Of a DNA stretch of 64,000 nucleotides, positions 44,006 to 52,927 are shown piece by piece. The notes under the pieces were generated by a model that was given only the letters and a program-made list of their open reading frames with translations, made no database searches and was not told where the DNA came from. A program made the position numbers and the translations under genes. This DNA comes from GCA-001856825 sp038729485 (GTDB lineage Archaea; Thermoplasmatota; Thermoplasmata; Thermoplasmatales; GCA-001856825): contig JAVYRX010000003.1 in the NCBI GenBank assembly GCA_038729485.1, positions 1 to 64,000 of the forward strand. Direction: 5' to 3'. Position 1 is the stretch's first letter; each line of letters opens with the position of its first letter.

Positions 44006-45204
44006 ATCTTTGACTCCTCGAATACCTTCCCCAGCCTCTTTACTCCTTCAACGATGTCTTCATTTGAACTGTATGTGAAATTGAGCCTCATGGATTCGTG
44101 ATTGTCCTCGTCCGGATAGAATGCAGATCCAACGACATACAGGACCTTCATCTTATAGGCCCTTTCAAACATCTCGTCCGTATTAGCCCCCTTCCTAGTC
44201 ACCCAGATGAACATTCCGCCATTGGGGTGCGTATATTCTACATCCTCTGGAAAGTAGTTCTGGAAGGATTCGATCATTAGGTCTCTCTTCTGTTTGTAAA
44301 GTTCTACTATCTTGGGTATTTGCCTGTCCATATAACCGCTTGATATGTACGCCTCGGCAATGTACTCAGAAACTGTGCTAGTCGCCAGATCAACCGCTTG
44401 CTTGGCAATGTTGAGTTTGTCTATGATGTCCTTTGGCGCTACAACATAGCCAAGTCTTATGCCTGGAGCAAGGACCTTCGAAAATGTACCTAGGTATACT
44501 ACGTTTCCATTTCTATCAAGCGCCTTCAGGGGTGGAAGATGAGGCCCGGAAAATCTCAAGCTGCCGTATGGGTCATCCTCTATAATCGTAATGTTCCTCT
44601 CCTCAGCAAACTCTAGGAGCTCCTTTCTTCTCTCAAGGCTCATCGTAATTCCAGTAGGATTCTGGAAGTTTGGAATGACATAGATGAACTTCGGGTTCGG
44701 ATATTTTTTCAGGGCTTCCCTAAGATTGTCCAGCATTATGCCGTAATGATCCATCCCAATTCCTATCATTTTGATGCCCGACGCCCTGAATGCGGAGATT
44801 GTACCGACATATGTAGGTGCTTCAGTGATCACATATTCCCCGGGATCGGCAAATATTTTTCCAAGCATATAGAGTGCTTGCTGCGAGCCCGTTGTTTGTA
44901 TGATTTCGGATGGATCGCACTTTATGCCTTCCTTCTCTGTCAGTCTCTTTGAGAGTGCAACGTTAAGTGAGTTGAGGCCCTCGGTAGCTCCATATTGAAG
45001 CATTTTCCTACCATTTTTCATTATAAGATCGTCAAATATCCTCCTCACGTCGTCTATGGGGAATGATTCAGGATTTGGCATACCGCCTCCAAATGATATG
45101 ATCCCCGGTTCTCCCGCCACCTTGAGAAGTAACCTTATTGCCGATGGCTTCATTGAATTGGCTATGGTGGAAAATTGCCTCTTTGCCGTTGTGCTTACGG
45201 ACAT
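43999..45204 (-). CDS. PLP-dependent class I aminotransferase (2-aminoadipate/aromatic type)
   Basis: 401 residues. ISFGGGMPNPESFP at the N-terminus, LQYGATEGLNSL, YVIPNFQNPTG (PLP-pocket Asn), EDDPYGSLRF and the Schiff-base lysine in LGTFSKVLAPGIRLGY are typical of the LysN/KAT II-like branch. Likely substrates are 2-aminoadipate, aromatic or branched amino acids. An inverted repeat lies 32-53 bases upstream of the start, on the far side of a TATA-like element, suggesting regulation. Confidence 0.85.
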   Translation of the reverse strand: MSVSTTAKRQFSTIANSMKPSAIRLLLKVAGEPGIISFGGGMPNPESFPIDDVRRIFDDLIMKNGRKMLQYGATEGLNSLNVALSKRLTEKEGIKCDPSEIIQTTGSQQALYMLGKIFADPGEYVITEAPTYVGTISAFRASGIKMIGIGMDHYGIMLDNLREALKKYPNPKFIYVIPNFQNPTGITMSLERRKELLEFAEERNITIIEDDPYGSLRFSGPHLPPLKALDRNGNVVYLGTFSKVLAPGIRLGYVVAPKDIIDKLNIAKQAVDLATSTVSEYIAEAYISSGYMDRQIPKIVELYKQKRDLMIESFQNYFPEDVEYTHPNGGMFIWVTRKGANTDEMFERAYKMKVLYVVGSAFYPDEDNHESMRLNFTYSSNEDIVEGVKRLGKVFEESKIQ

Positions 45205-45235
45205 AGTTTAAAATGACCTTATAATGTAAAAACCT

Positions 45236-45257
45236 TTTGAAATGTGATCGTTTCAAA
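45236..45257 (-). promoter_or_regulatory. Inverted repeat upstream of the aminotransferase promoter
   Basis: TTTGAAA (45236-45242) and TTTCAAA (45251-45257) are perfect complements separated by eight bases. They lie just upstream of the TATA-like ttacattataagg of the leftward aminotransferase gene. Position and 15-base arm spacing fit a dimeric, perhaps Lrp-type, regulator site. Confidence 0.4.
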
Positions 45258-45427
45258 TCTCGATTTAGTCTTCGAGAAATGCAAATTAAACGAAAGAGCG
45301 GTACCCAGAGGGTTCTGCAATCAATTATTTTTAAGATTTAAAAGATGTAGGGTCTGGATGCTCGTTGTAGCGTTATTCATCGTAAATTGGAACAGGTCGT
45401 AGCAGGGCGGTGCCTTTTTCCGACCAT

Positions 45428-46567
45428 TTATGCTGCTTTGGCTTCCTTCAGGAGACTCCCTACGATGTTCCTTGCTTCTGCCTCTTTAGATTCCATCCCT
45501 AGCTTTACCGCTTCTGCTATACGCTCCATCTGCTTCTCACGGAAGCCAAGCATTGTAATCTCATTTGCACCAACCCTCCCTATGCTGTCGATGAGTATAT
45601 TTGATCTTTCAAGGCGCTGAGATATTTTTGGGAAATTCTCGTAATCAAGAAGGAACATGGCACTCTCGGTTACGTCGGGCGTATTGGCAAGTTTAATGTC
45701 TCTCTCAATGAATGCTTTGACGAGGCTCCTCGTATTTTTCAGACACTTCTCCCCGTAGTTGGCTCTTTCAAGATGTTCGAGTGTGGCTCCTAGTGCTGAT
45801 ATTCTGGAAAGATGAAAGTTGTCGTAGTACATCCATATCGCATCTCTCTTTATTTTCTCCTCAAGATCCTTTTTTCCAATGATAAGCCCCCCTTGGGGCC
45901 CTGGAAAGTTCTTGTGCGTGCTGCCGTATATAACGTCTGCCTTGTTGAAATCTGGTTGAAACTGCCCGTCTGCAAGCAGCCCAAATACGTGGGAAGAGTC
46001 GTAAAGTATAAGAGCGCTAGGAAATACTTCTCTTATCTCGTCAATTTTATAAGGATGAAGGAAAATGCTAGCACCTAAAATTATGGCAGAATACCTGTCT
46101 TTCATTTTTCTCATTTTTTCATAGTCTATCTTCCATCCTTTCATAGGCATTTCTTCGCCCTTTAAGCCGAAAAGAGCTGGTAAATACCTCACAGTGTACC
46201 CATCATATCCTCCGCTCTCAACAGGTATGTAAACAAACCTGTCTCCCTTTTTTAGAAGGTTTCCAATTGCCTGCATCGCGGCTATGTGGCCTGATATGGG
46301 TCTTACATCAGCAAATCCTGACCTGAAAACACGTATTGCCAGCTTTTCCACATAATCCACGAGAATTTCGGAATACTTTGTACCGGAGTAAGCATTTCTT
46401 ATCTTCTGATTTCTGTAGCTAGAATTTACCACCAATGAGTATCTTTGCTCAAAGTCAGAAGAAAGTGCACTGAGTGCATCTTTTGGCATGGTGTTTTCTG
46501 ACGGCTGAAGGGGAAGCACTCCCTTTCGGAATCTCGCTTGATTTCTTATTATGTCTGAGACCTTCAC
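45428..46567 (-). CDS. glyA: Serine hydroxymethyltransferase (short archaeal form)
   Basis: 379 residues, shorter than bacterial SHMT (~415-430). PLQPSENTMPKDAL, ADVRPISGHIAAMQAI, ILYDSSHVFGLL and the PLP-lysine segment YGSTHKNFPGPQGGLI follow the SHMT order. It converts serine and a tetrahydropterin to glycine and a methylene derivative. It sits 23 bases after Taw2 at the end of a long leftward operon. A low-level alternative is another fold-type I aldolase. Confidence 0.78.
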   Translation of the reverse strand: MKVSDIIRNQARFRKGVLPLQPSENTMPKDALSALSSDFEQRYSLVVNSSYRNQKIRNAYSGTKYSEILVDYVEKLAIRVFRSGFADVRPISGHIAAMQAIGNLLKKGDRFVYIPVESGGYDGYTVRYLPALFGLKGEEMPMKGWKIDYEKMRKMKDRYSAIILGASIFLHPYKIDEIREVFPSALILYDSSHVFGLLADGQFQPDFNKADVIYGSTHKNFPGPQGGLIIGKKDLEEKIKRDAIWMYYDNFHLSRISALGATLEHLERANYGEKCLKNTRSLVKAFIERDIKLANTPDVTESAMFLLDYENFPKISQRLERSNILIDSIGRVGANEITMLGFREKQMERIAEAVKLGMESKEAEARNIVGSLLKEAKAA

Positions 46568-46590
46568 TATTCTAGGAATGAATGTACGTA

Positions 46591-47376
46591 TTAGTTTTTT
46601 TTCACCGAAACGTCAAAGACCATGTGATCTATTCTTGGAGAAAACTCTTTGACCTTGAGAAAGGCAACATCCTTAACACCTTCAACCTTCATCAAGATTG
46701 ATGAAACATTTTCCGACTCCCCCCTTCTGACCAGAAGGTGAATATGAATCTCGCCGCGTCTTTTCAGGTACCGCAGCGCATGCTGGAGATACTTTAAAGA
46801 GCTAAAATGCCCCATAATTATTCTATCGGCAAAATCAAGCTTATCTATCTTTGACGAATCGCAAAGCATCGGCTTCAGGTTCATGGCACCGTTCAATCTT
46901 TTATTGACAAGGAGATAGTGGAAAGCGTCTGGGTTAATCTCAGCGGCATAGACGGTCCTTGCTTTTAGGGACAATGGTATTGAAAAGTATCCAATGCCAG
47001 CGAACATGTCTAATACAATTTCATCTTTCCCGACAACATTGGAGAGCCTATGTCTTTCCTTTTTATTTCCCTTTGAAAACATCAATTTCGAGGGGTCAAA
47101 TCTGTAAATAATTCCATCTTCATGGTGTTCTATCTCGCATCCTATCCCTGAAAGAAGAGTCGTATTTGGTTTCCTCACCTCGCCTTCTATGGATTTAAGG
47201 CTATAGACGGACCACAGCCTTAGGGATGATCTTATGGCGTCTGCAAAGACCTTTTCGTCTTCAACGAATGTTGGAAGTTCCTTAAGAATCAACGCTTTGC
47301 CGACGATCTGGTAACTAAGGCGAATGTTCGCCTTTTCAATCCCAAGTTTCCTGGATAGTAAGTCAATCCCGCTCAT
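46591..47376 (-). CDS. taw2: tRNA-Phe wyosine synthesis aminocarboxypropyl transferase Taw2 (Trm5-like)
   Basis: 261 residues. ATG 47376 is chosen because ggagg lies seven bases upstream and it follows the MFS stop directly; ATG 47382 overlaps that stop. The AdoMet motif is VLDMFAGIGYFSIPLSLKA...AAEINPDA as in Trm5/TYW2. Instead of the NPPY/NLP motif of Trm5 methyltransferases it has IIMGHFSSLKYLQHAL...GEIHIHLL, like Taw2. It would transfer the aminocarboxypropyl group of AdoMet to 4-demethylwyosine-37 of tRNA-Phe. Confidence 0.72.
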   Translation of the reverse strand: MSGIDLLSRKLGIEKANIRLSYQIVGKALILKELPTFVEDEKVFADAIRSSLRLWSVYSLKSIEGEVRKPNTTLLSGIGCEIEHHEDGIIYRFDPSKLMFSKGNKKERHRLSNVVGKDEIVLDMFAGIGYFSIPLSLKARTVYAAEINPDAFHYLLVNKRLNGAMNLKPMLCDSSKIDKLDFADRIIMGHFSSLKYLQHALRYLKRRGEIHIHLLVRRGESENVSSILMKVEGVKDVAFLKVKEFSPRIDHMVFDVSVKKN

Positions 47377-47378
47377 CC

Positions 47379-48521
47379 TCATTCCTCCGACCTCCCCAGA
47401 TAAATCCAGCAGGCCATTCCTGCAAGTGGGATCGCGGAAGACAGAAGAAACGTCTTTGAGAAGCCCAGTCTCTCTATCATGAATGCGGAGATAAATGGGG
47501 CAAGAATTCCCCCGACATTCCCCCAGAAGTTCATCCATCCACCTACGAATGACGATCTTCCTTCGCCGCTGAGTCTAGTGGAAAGACGCCAAGAGGAAAG
47601 CAGAATGGGATTCAGGAAGAGTAGCGAAATGATTGTCAGCACGAGAAAAGATTTTTCATTGTTGACTAGGGAAATTCCGATAAGGGAGCTGAGAACAATG
47701 GCGTAGGATGCAATTGAAATGAGCGAATCTCTGTTCAGCTTGTCCATGAGAAGTCCAAAGAGTACCGAACCTGCGGCCATTATAATCCACGGCATCGAAC
47801 CGAATAAGAAGGATGCGGAGCTTATCGAGAACCTTTCTTTAAGAAAATATGGATACCAGGTGAATAGGATGTAGAAAAACATGTCGTAGATAAAAAAAGA
47901 TATTCCGAACAAAATGAACCTGCCGTTAATCGATACAGTCTTTCTAGAGTTCGCATGAGGTGTACTTCTGGACCTCACTATAATTAAGAGTAACCCCACA
48001 AGAATACCCAGGAGGCCGAAGAATAGAAACGGTATCACAATGCTCTTTCCGGCAAAGAGCAAGGAAAATGCCGCAACGGGTATTATCGCAGGTGAAAGAT
48101 CGCCCATGGCAGCGGTTACCCCTGAGGCTCTAGCGTACTGTTCGTCCCTGTAAAGGAGCCTCAATATGAAGATGATGGAGGGAAATATCGGGCCCTGGGC
48201 TACTCCTATAAGGAAAGAAACGACAACAGCCAAAGGAAAGGATCTTATCTCAGGCATTAAAATGAAAAGAAGAGACCACGCTATAAGGGAAAATCCTGAA
48301 ACCTTGGAAGGTCCGTAGCGTTCCGCAAGCCTTCCTCCAGGTATCTGGAATGCGGTATAACCTATATAGAAGGAGGTAAAGATTATCGAGAATACGAGGG
48401 TTGATGAAATATGATACTCTCCCATCAGTTTTTCATACAGTGTGGATATGAGGTACCTGTCTCCCAGTGCGAGAAATGATGCCAGACCTACGAGAAGAAG
48501 TATTGCTGAACCATTTTTCAT
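47379..48521 (-). CDS. Major facilitator superfamily transporter
   Basis: 380 residues with about 12 membrane helices. The loop between helices 2 and 3 reads GGRLAERYGPSKVSGF, matching the MFS GxLaDrxGrr motif, with the second-half equivalent LFGLLMDKLNRDSLI. The substrate is unknown. It is embedded between top6A (four-base ATGA-type overlap) and Taw2, so its expression is tied to replication and tRNA genes, which may reflect compaction rather than function. Confidence 0.82.
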   Translation of the reverse strand: MKNGSAILLLVGLASFLALGDRYLISTLYEKLMGEYHISSTLVFSIIFTSFYIGYTAFQIPGGRLAERYGPSKVSGFSLIAWSLLFILMPEIRSFPLAVVVSFLIGVAQGPIFPSIIFILRLLYRDEQYARASGVTAAMGDLSPAIIPVAAFSLLFAGKSIVIPFLFFGLLGILVGLLLIIVRSRSTPHANSRKTVSINGRFILFGISFFIYDMFFYILFTWYPYFLKERFSISSASFLFGSMPWIIMAAGSVLFGLLMDKLNRDSLISIASYAIVLSSLIGISLVNNEKSFLVLTIISLLFLNPILLSSWRLSTRLSGEGRSSFVGGWMNFWGNVGGILAPFISAFMIERLGFSKTFLLSSAIPLAGMACWIYLGRSEE

Positions 48522-49594
48522 AAAATACCAATTTCTGAGAGTTTCTCTGGAAGGTATGAATCCGTAACAAAATCCAGCCCATACTTAGCAAGTGCCTGTT
48601 GTTCAGCCTTTTTCCCTATCTTGAGCATCGTATCTATCTCCCCCTTCCAAAAGGGTATGTTAAATCTGGGATCTTCCAGCTCCGCATTTAGTGCTTCTAT
48701 ATCCCTTTCGGTCAGCTTATCCGTGGGAAGATCATACCTAAGGATGTCGCTTGCTGTAATTCCTATGAATTCTGATGTGGGGGTAGCAAGTATGTCAGAT
48801 ATATGGGCAGTCTTAATGGCTCCATATGCTATGGACGCAAATATCCTAAAACTCCATGGATCGCCATCGGTGAAAACGACAATAGGCAGTCCCAGGTCCT
48901 TGTTCAGCCTGTTGAGGAATCTCTTTGTTGACCTCGATGGCTGGCCTTTCGTATGCACGAGGAGAGATCTCATTTTCTCATCGAATCTGTTCTCCACGAG
49001 CCTATCGAACATTCCTCCTGTTTCAATTGCAAGAACAAAGTCAACGTCTTCAGATACGAAGTCTATCTTCTCCTTTTCCACGTTGTAGGGTATCGTATAG
49101 CCTGCGTCCCCTACGTCGTCCCTGCAATTTATCTTCTTCTTCTCACCCTTTCTGTTGAGTTCTGTAAGAGTGATGTTGCCTATCACGGATGCACCACTCT
49201 CCTCAGGTCTGAGGCGCATCTCCTCCCTTAGCATGTTTGTCATTACTTCTAGGTCCTCAACCATCAGATCTGATTCGTCTTGGCTTTCAAATTTTCCAGC
49301 CTTCCACCCTTCGGATATGTAGTACATCTCCCTAAGAGTGGATGTTTTGGACCCTCTTTCCATCTCGTCCACAAAGTCAATAATATAGAGCATCTTCAGA
49401 ATGCTCTTCGCCGACGCAGCCTTAGAGGCGTATCTCTTAACGGTATTCTCTCCGTATTTCCAGACAGAGGTTTTAGGGTCGAAGATTATGTTGTCTTTGT
49501 TTCTAGATTTGAGCTCTACTTTCGGTATGTGGCCACCATCTAGTTCATTATAAATTTCCTTTACGATCCTTTCAAGTTTCTCATTCATTTTCAA
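48518..49594 (-). CDS. top6A: DNA topoisomerase VI subunit A
   Basis: 358 residues, Spo11-related. The winged-helix cleavage domain has STLREMYYISEGW with catalytic Tyr92. The Toprim domain shows the glutamate in VLAIETGGMF and the metal site VFTDGDPWSF. It cuts and rejoins both DNA strands together with Top6B to relax supercoils and decatenate. The start overlaps the top6B end by 14 bases; Met3 is an alternative start. Confidence 0.95.
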   Translation of the reverse strand: MKMNEKLERIVKEIYNELDGGHIPKVELKSRNKDNIIFDPKTSVWKYGENTVKRYASKAASAKSILKMLYIIDFVDEMERGSKTSTLREMYYISEGWKAGKFESQDESDLMVEDLEVMTNMLREEMRLRPEESGASVIGNITLTELNRKGEKKKINCRDDVGDAGYTIPYNVEKEKIDFVSEDVDFVLAIETGGMFDRLVENRFDEKMRSLLVHTKGQPSRSTKRFLNRLNKDLGLPIVVFTDGDPWSFRIFASIAYGAIKTAHISDILATPTSEFIGITASDILRYDLPTDKLTERDIEALNAELEDPRFNIPFWKGEIDTMLKIGKKAEQQALAKYGLDFVTDSYLPEKLSEIGIL

Positions 49595-51350
49595 ACACCT
49601 TTGGAAGAGAGTAGGCTCCTAGCAAAATAGGCTCTGCTAGGTCTGCATATACTTCGCTTGAGCTCACAGTCCCCTTCGGGAAGTTCATCTTTATTTTCTC
49701 AAACGGCTTCAATCCCTTCACGTTTTCTGCAAATTCTTTTTCTCCTCTAATCACAACCTTGAAACTCCACTCTTTTTCCGTAAAATTCTCAACGTATAAT
49801 TCCCCGTCAATTTCTCTGAAGGCAACTACGTTCATAACCTTAGAAATTACGGGCCTGATGTCTGGTACTTTCTCTCCAAGAATCTTGGAGGCTTTGGCCG
49901 CTATTTCAGGAAGGATGAGTTCTATCAAGGAGAACTTTTCTTCAACTTGGCTTTTGTGAGCTTCTTTTCTTTTCATAGTCTTTATCTGTCTTGCAACTGC
50001 CTTCAATGCAGAATCTAGAGCATCCATTATTTCCGGAATTTGTGCAATGGCCTCCTTTGCCTCCGAGGTAAACGGAATCTTCGTACTTGCAACGTGTACT
50101 GCAAGAATAAGGGGGCCAATCGGCAACTGATCTTTTACAGGTTGTGAAAACCCATATTGATTCCAATTTATGGATGCAATGGCCTTTGTTATGGCGCAGC
50201 TCCCCTGCTGATAAAGCAATGGGAATCTATTGGCAAATCTCAGTACCTTTATTTGTTCTTCCTTGGGAAGGTCCCCCCCATATATCGCTATGGCCTCTAT
50301 AAGGAATGGATGCCCGCTATATACAAACGGCCCTCTCGTAACTGGTTGAGAGAAATATGCAGGATGATAATCCTTGAACGTAGCGATTGCGCCTCTAAAG
50401 AGCGCATCAGTTCCAATAGGCGAGAGGCAGTCCTTTCTAGGTTCCATAAATTCTGTTTCTTTGATGACCCTGTGAAGCCTTTCAAAATCATCTCTTACCA
50501 TCTCCTTTACTCTCTTTCCGTCAAGATTGCTTTTGTGGACTATTGATTTGGCGACTTGCTTTGTCATCCTTGAAAATCTCTGTTCCAGAATGCTCTCAAT
50601 CTGCTTACCTGGGTCTTCCCTTAATATTGAAACCAGGTCACCAAGTTCAATGCCATGAGGATGCGGCTTTACTGAAATTGGAATCTGAGGCGGTTCATTT
50701 ACACTTCTTTCAATTTCTATGTCTTTATCAGGGAGATGAACATGAAACGAACTGTGTGGATTGGCAAGTGCAGTTTCCCTCAGATACTCTTCAACGGATT
50801 GTCTTCCGGATGAGTATCTTCCCTTAAGGGTAATGGTAATTTTCAATCCGCTCTTAACATCCCATATTACGGGTTCAAGTGAGATTGTGTTTGGAGCATT
50901 CTTTTTTATGTCTATGTCAAGGATAAACTTGTAGGCTGTCATATCATTCTCTGTTTTTGTTATTATCTCCGTGGGAATACCGGTCGATTTCTGGGCATAA
51001 AGTATTGCAGCTGAAATACCCAAACCCTGTTGGCCCCTAGTCTGCCTTTCATCAAAAAATCTCGATCCGTAAAGCATTTTTCCAAATGAATTCTCCACAT
51101 CGCTCCTAGGGATCCCGGGCCCGTTATCTTCTACGTAAACCTTGAAAACATCTTTCTTTTCTTCCTTTATATTCACCGTTATGTCAGGCAAAATGCCTCG
51201 ATCTGCGCACGCGTCGAGAGAATTATCCACCGCTTCCTTGACAGTCATAAATAACGCCTTAAGGGGTGAATCAAAACCAAGCATCTGCCTATTCTTGTCA
51301 AAGAATTCAGAAATGCTTGCCTCTTTTCTTTCTGGTAAAGATTCCTTCAT
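49581..51350 (-). CDS. top6B: DNA topoisomerase VI subunit B
   Basis: 589 residues. GHKL ATPase motifs: VKEAVDNSLDAC (N-box), VYVEDNGPGIP, TRGQQGLGISAAILYAQ. The transducer domain follows, with LIGPLILAVHVAS near residue 400. ATP-driven dimerisation of this subunit gates DNA passage. Its start overlaps the stop of the upstream HTH gene by four bases. Confidence 0.95.
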   Translation of the reverse strand: MKESLPERKEASISEFFDKNRQMLGFDSPLKALFMTVKEAVDNSLDACADRGILPDITVNIKEEKKDVFKVYVEDNGPGIPRSDVENSFGKMLYGSRFFDERQTRGQQGLGISAAILYAQKSTGIPTEIITKTENDMTAYKFILDIDIKKNAPNTISLEPVIWDVKSGLKITITLKGRYSSGRQSVEEYLRETALANPHSSFHVHLPDKDIEIERSVNEPPQIPISVKPHPHGIELGDLVSILREDPGKQIESILEQRFSRMTKQVAKSIVHKSNLDGKRVKEMVRDDFERLHRVIKETEFMEPRKDCLSPIGTDALFRGAIATFKDYHPAYFSQPVTRGPFVYSGHPFLIEAIAIYGGDLPKEEQIKVLRFANRFPLLYQQGSCAITKAIASINWNQYGFSQPVKDQLPIGPLILAVHVASTKIPFTSEAKEAIAQIPEIMDALDSALKAVARQIKTMKRKEAHKSQVEEKFSLIELILPEIAAKASKILGEKVPDIRPVISKVMNVVAFREIDGELYVENFTEKEWSFKVVIRGEKEFAENVKGLKPFEKIKMNFPKGTVSSSEVYADLAEPILLGAYSLPKVFENE

Positions 51351-52117
51351 ATCTCTACAAACTTGGGAGTAATTTTGTATTTATCTATGTTTTCAGACAG
51401 CTTTTTGAAGAGAAACCGAGACATTTCTGGTGAGTAAACCAGGAGGCTGTTCAAGCCTTTAACGCTAGCCTCGATGCATCCTTCAACGGGGGCGAATACT
51501 GTTGCGCTTATTGAAGAACTTTCACAGAACTTATAGGCCAACACTCCAAATGCGCCTGTAAACTCTATCTTATTATTCTTACAGAATTCTGAGAGCTTCT
51601 TGAATTTACCGTTTCTGTATGAGGGAAAATCCACTCTGACTATGTAGAAATTTCCGGGTCTATAGCTGATTAGCCCCCTGATATTAGATATCTCTAATGG
51701 TTCTCCCTTTGTAGCATTAAATGCAGCAGTTCCGTGAGACCCAGAATGACCGTTCTTGATTGCGTAAAGAATGCCATCAATCATCTGTAGAGAAACGTTG
51801 TCCCCTTTTTTAATGTCCTCTCCAGCCAAAACTTCGCAACTTGATATTATTCCAGCCTCCCTATAGGCCTGCTCCACAAATATAGACATATCTGCAAGCA
51901 TCTGCTGAAGGAATGCAACACCCTCGCGTGTTGGCACAGCATCTTTACCAACGTAACCCATCTTCTGAAGATTTTTTATGTAAACGGAAGCACCTTGGGG
52001 AGTAATCTTTAGATCAGAAGAGATCTCCCTGAGCTTCCTTCTTCCTTTCAGAAGCTCTATCATTATGAGAACCAGCGTTATGCTCCCTTTCTCTCTAAAC
52101 TCATAAGGTGTTTCCAT
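51347..52117 (-). CDS. Winged-helix protein upstream of top6B
   Basis: 256 residues from ATG 52117 (a TTG at 52129 could add four residues). The N-terminal winged helix is IELLKGRRKLREISSDLKITPQGASVYIKNLQKMGYV. The remaining ~180 residues are an alpha/beta domain with little recognisable motif (VLAGEDIKKGDNVSLQMIDG; FTGAFGVLAYKF). Its coupling to top6B by overlapping stop and start suggests a regulator of, or accessory to, topoisomerase expression. Confidence 0.65.
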   Translation of the reverse strand: METPYEFREKGSITLVLIMIELLKGRRKLREISSDLKITPQGASVYIKNLQKMGYVGKDAVPTREGVAFLQQMLADMSIFVEQAYREAGIISSCEVLAGEDIKKGDNVSLQMIDGILYAIKNGHSGSHGTAAFNATKGEPLEISNIRGLISYRPGNFYIVRVDFPSYRNGKFKKLSEFCKNNKIEFTGAFGVLAYKFCESSSISATVFAPVEGCIEASVKGLNSLLVYSPEMSRFLFKKLSENIDKYKITPKFVEI

Positions 52118-52130
52118 GCTCTGACCCAAC

Positions 52131-52319
52131 TTATACCCACGTCAATCTTTCTATTTCCCTGTCCTTTTTTGTTGCTTTCTTGTACTGTTTATAGTGCTCC
52201 TTACAAAGATGCACTTTCGTGCCTTTTCCGGATATGGAAAACAACTTTTCTGCTTCCTTCCTGCTGACCGTCCGTACTTTCTGCTTTGTACAACCAGACA
52301 CATCGCATTGTTCTTCCAT
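52131..52319 (-). CDS. Small zinc-binding protein
   Basis: 62 residues. CDVSGC near the N-terminus and HLCKEHYKQYKK in the second half give a likely Cys/Cys/Cys/His zinc knuckle. The C-terminal half is highly basic (KKATKKDREIERL), so nucleic acid binding is possible. It is first gene of the leftward operon containing the HTH protein and topoisomerase VI. No characterised family recognised. Confidence 0.6.
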   Translation of the reverse strand: MEEQCDVSGCTKQKVRTVSRKEAEKLFSISGKGTKVHLCKEHYKQYKKATKKDREIERLTWV

Positions 52320-52404
52320 GGAAGATAAATATCAATTCGTTAATTATACTTATTCCACAGGATGCAAAATATATGATTCCCTAAATGGCCCAAAATCTTA
52401 GGAG

Positions 52405-52447
52405 AAAATTTTATATGGGTCGATATTAAAATGATTGGGAGGGGAAA
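52405..52447 (+). promoter_or_regulatory. Promoter and strong ribosome binding site of the T4SS-like cluster
   Basis: A TATA-like tttatatg (52409-52416) is followed ~25 bases later by the expected transcription start and by gggagggg, a strong Shine-Dalgarno sequence, four bases before the ATG at 52448. These intact signals argue that the cluster was expressed until recently, or still is. Confidence 0.5.
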
Positions 52448-52780
52448 ATGAAGATTTTCGTAGTATTTTTGGTAGCAACAGCATTACCGGCAGACATCTA
52501 TAACGGATACCATTATCAGTTCCAACCCGCCACTACAGATTCTAATGCGACTGCTATAAATGGAATTGTTTAAAGAGCGTTAGACATCATTGCAGGTGTC
52601 TCGGGATTAATTATAGCAATACTGTGGATACCGATTGCAATAGGCTATTTGTCTAAGGACCTCGATAGGAAGTCAGACGCAAAAGAAAGGACAAAAGATG
52701 CTCTTATAGGCACAGTCATATTCGTCATGGCAGTAAGCGGAGTACTGTACGCAGTCGTGCACTATGTAGTAGCAGGTTGA
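52448..52780 (+). pseudogene. VirB2/CedA1-like pilin gene interrupted by an in-frame TAA
   Basis: The frame starting at 52448 encodes a signal peptide (MKIFVVFLVATALPA, likely cleaved before DIYNG) and a short polar stretch, then meets TAA at 52571-52573. The same frame continues open to a TGA at 52780. The continuation encodes two hydrophobic helices (LDIIAGVSGLIIAILWIPIA and ALIGTVIFVMAVSGVLYAVV) joined by a charged loop. Signal peptide plus two-helix hairpin is the architecture of VirB2-type conjugative pilins and the archaeal Ced/Ted pilins. Read through the stop, it would be about 110 residues. The interruption is either a nonsense mutation or recoding. Confidence 0.55.
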
Positions 52781-52789
52781 TCTTCGAAT

Positions 52790-52918
52790 ATGGACATTGT
52801 TTCTATAACAGTACAGGCCATAGTAAAGGCAATAAGCTACATAATCTCAGTAATAGTCCTTATAGGAAAGCCCATTCTAGTATCCCTGTATAACGTTTAT
52901 ATCTCAAGGTATCTATAA
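52790..52918 (+). CDS. Small single-helix membrane protein of the T4SS-like cluster
   Basis: 42 residues: MDIVSITVQAIVKAISYIIS and a following hydrophobic stretch form one amphipathic plus one membrane helix, ending in YNVYISRYL. It starts ten bases after the pilin stop and ends nine bases before the VirB6-like gene, on the same strand. Small membrane proteins occupy this place in Ced systems (CedA2). The evidence is position and hydrophobicity only. Confidence 0.45.
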   Translation: MDIVSITVQAIVKAISYIISVIVLIGKPILVSLYNVYISRYL

Positions 52919-52927
52919 GCTCCAAAC

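Noticed and set aside
47377..47538. N-terminal 54-residue extension of Taw2 overlapping the MFS gene
   Set aside because: It is antisense-free overlap with the MFS coding end in another frame; a good ribosome site points to the ATG at 47376.
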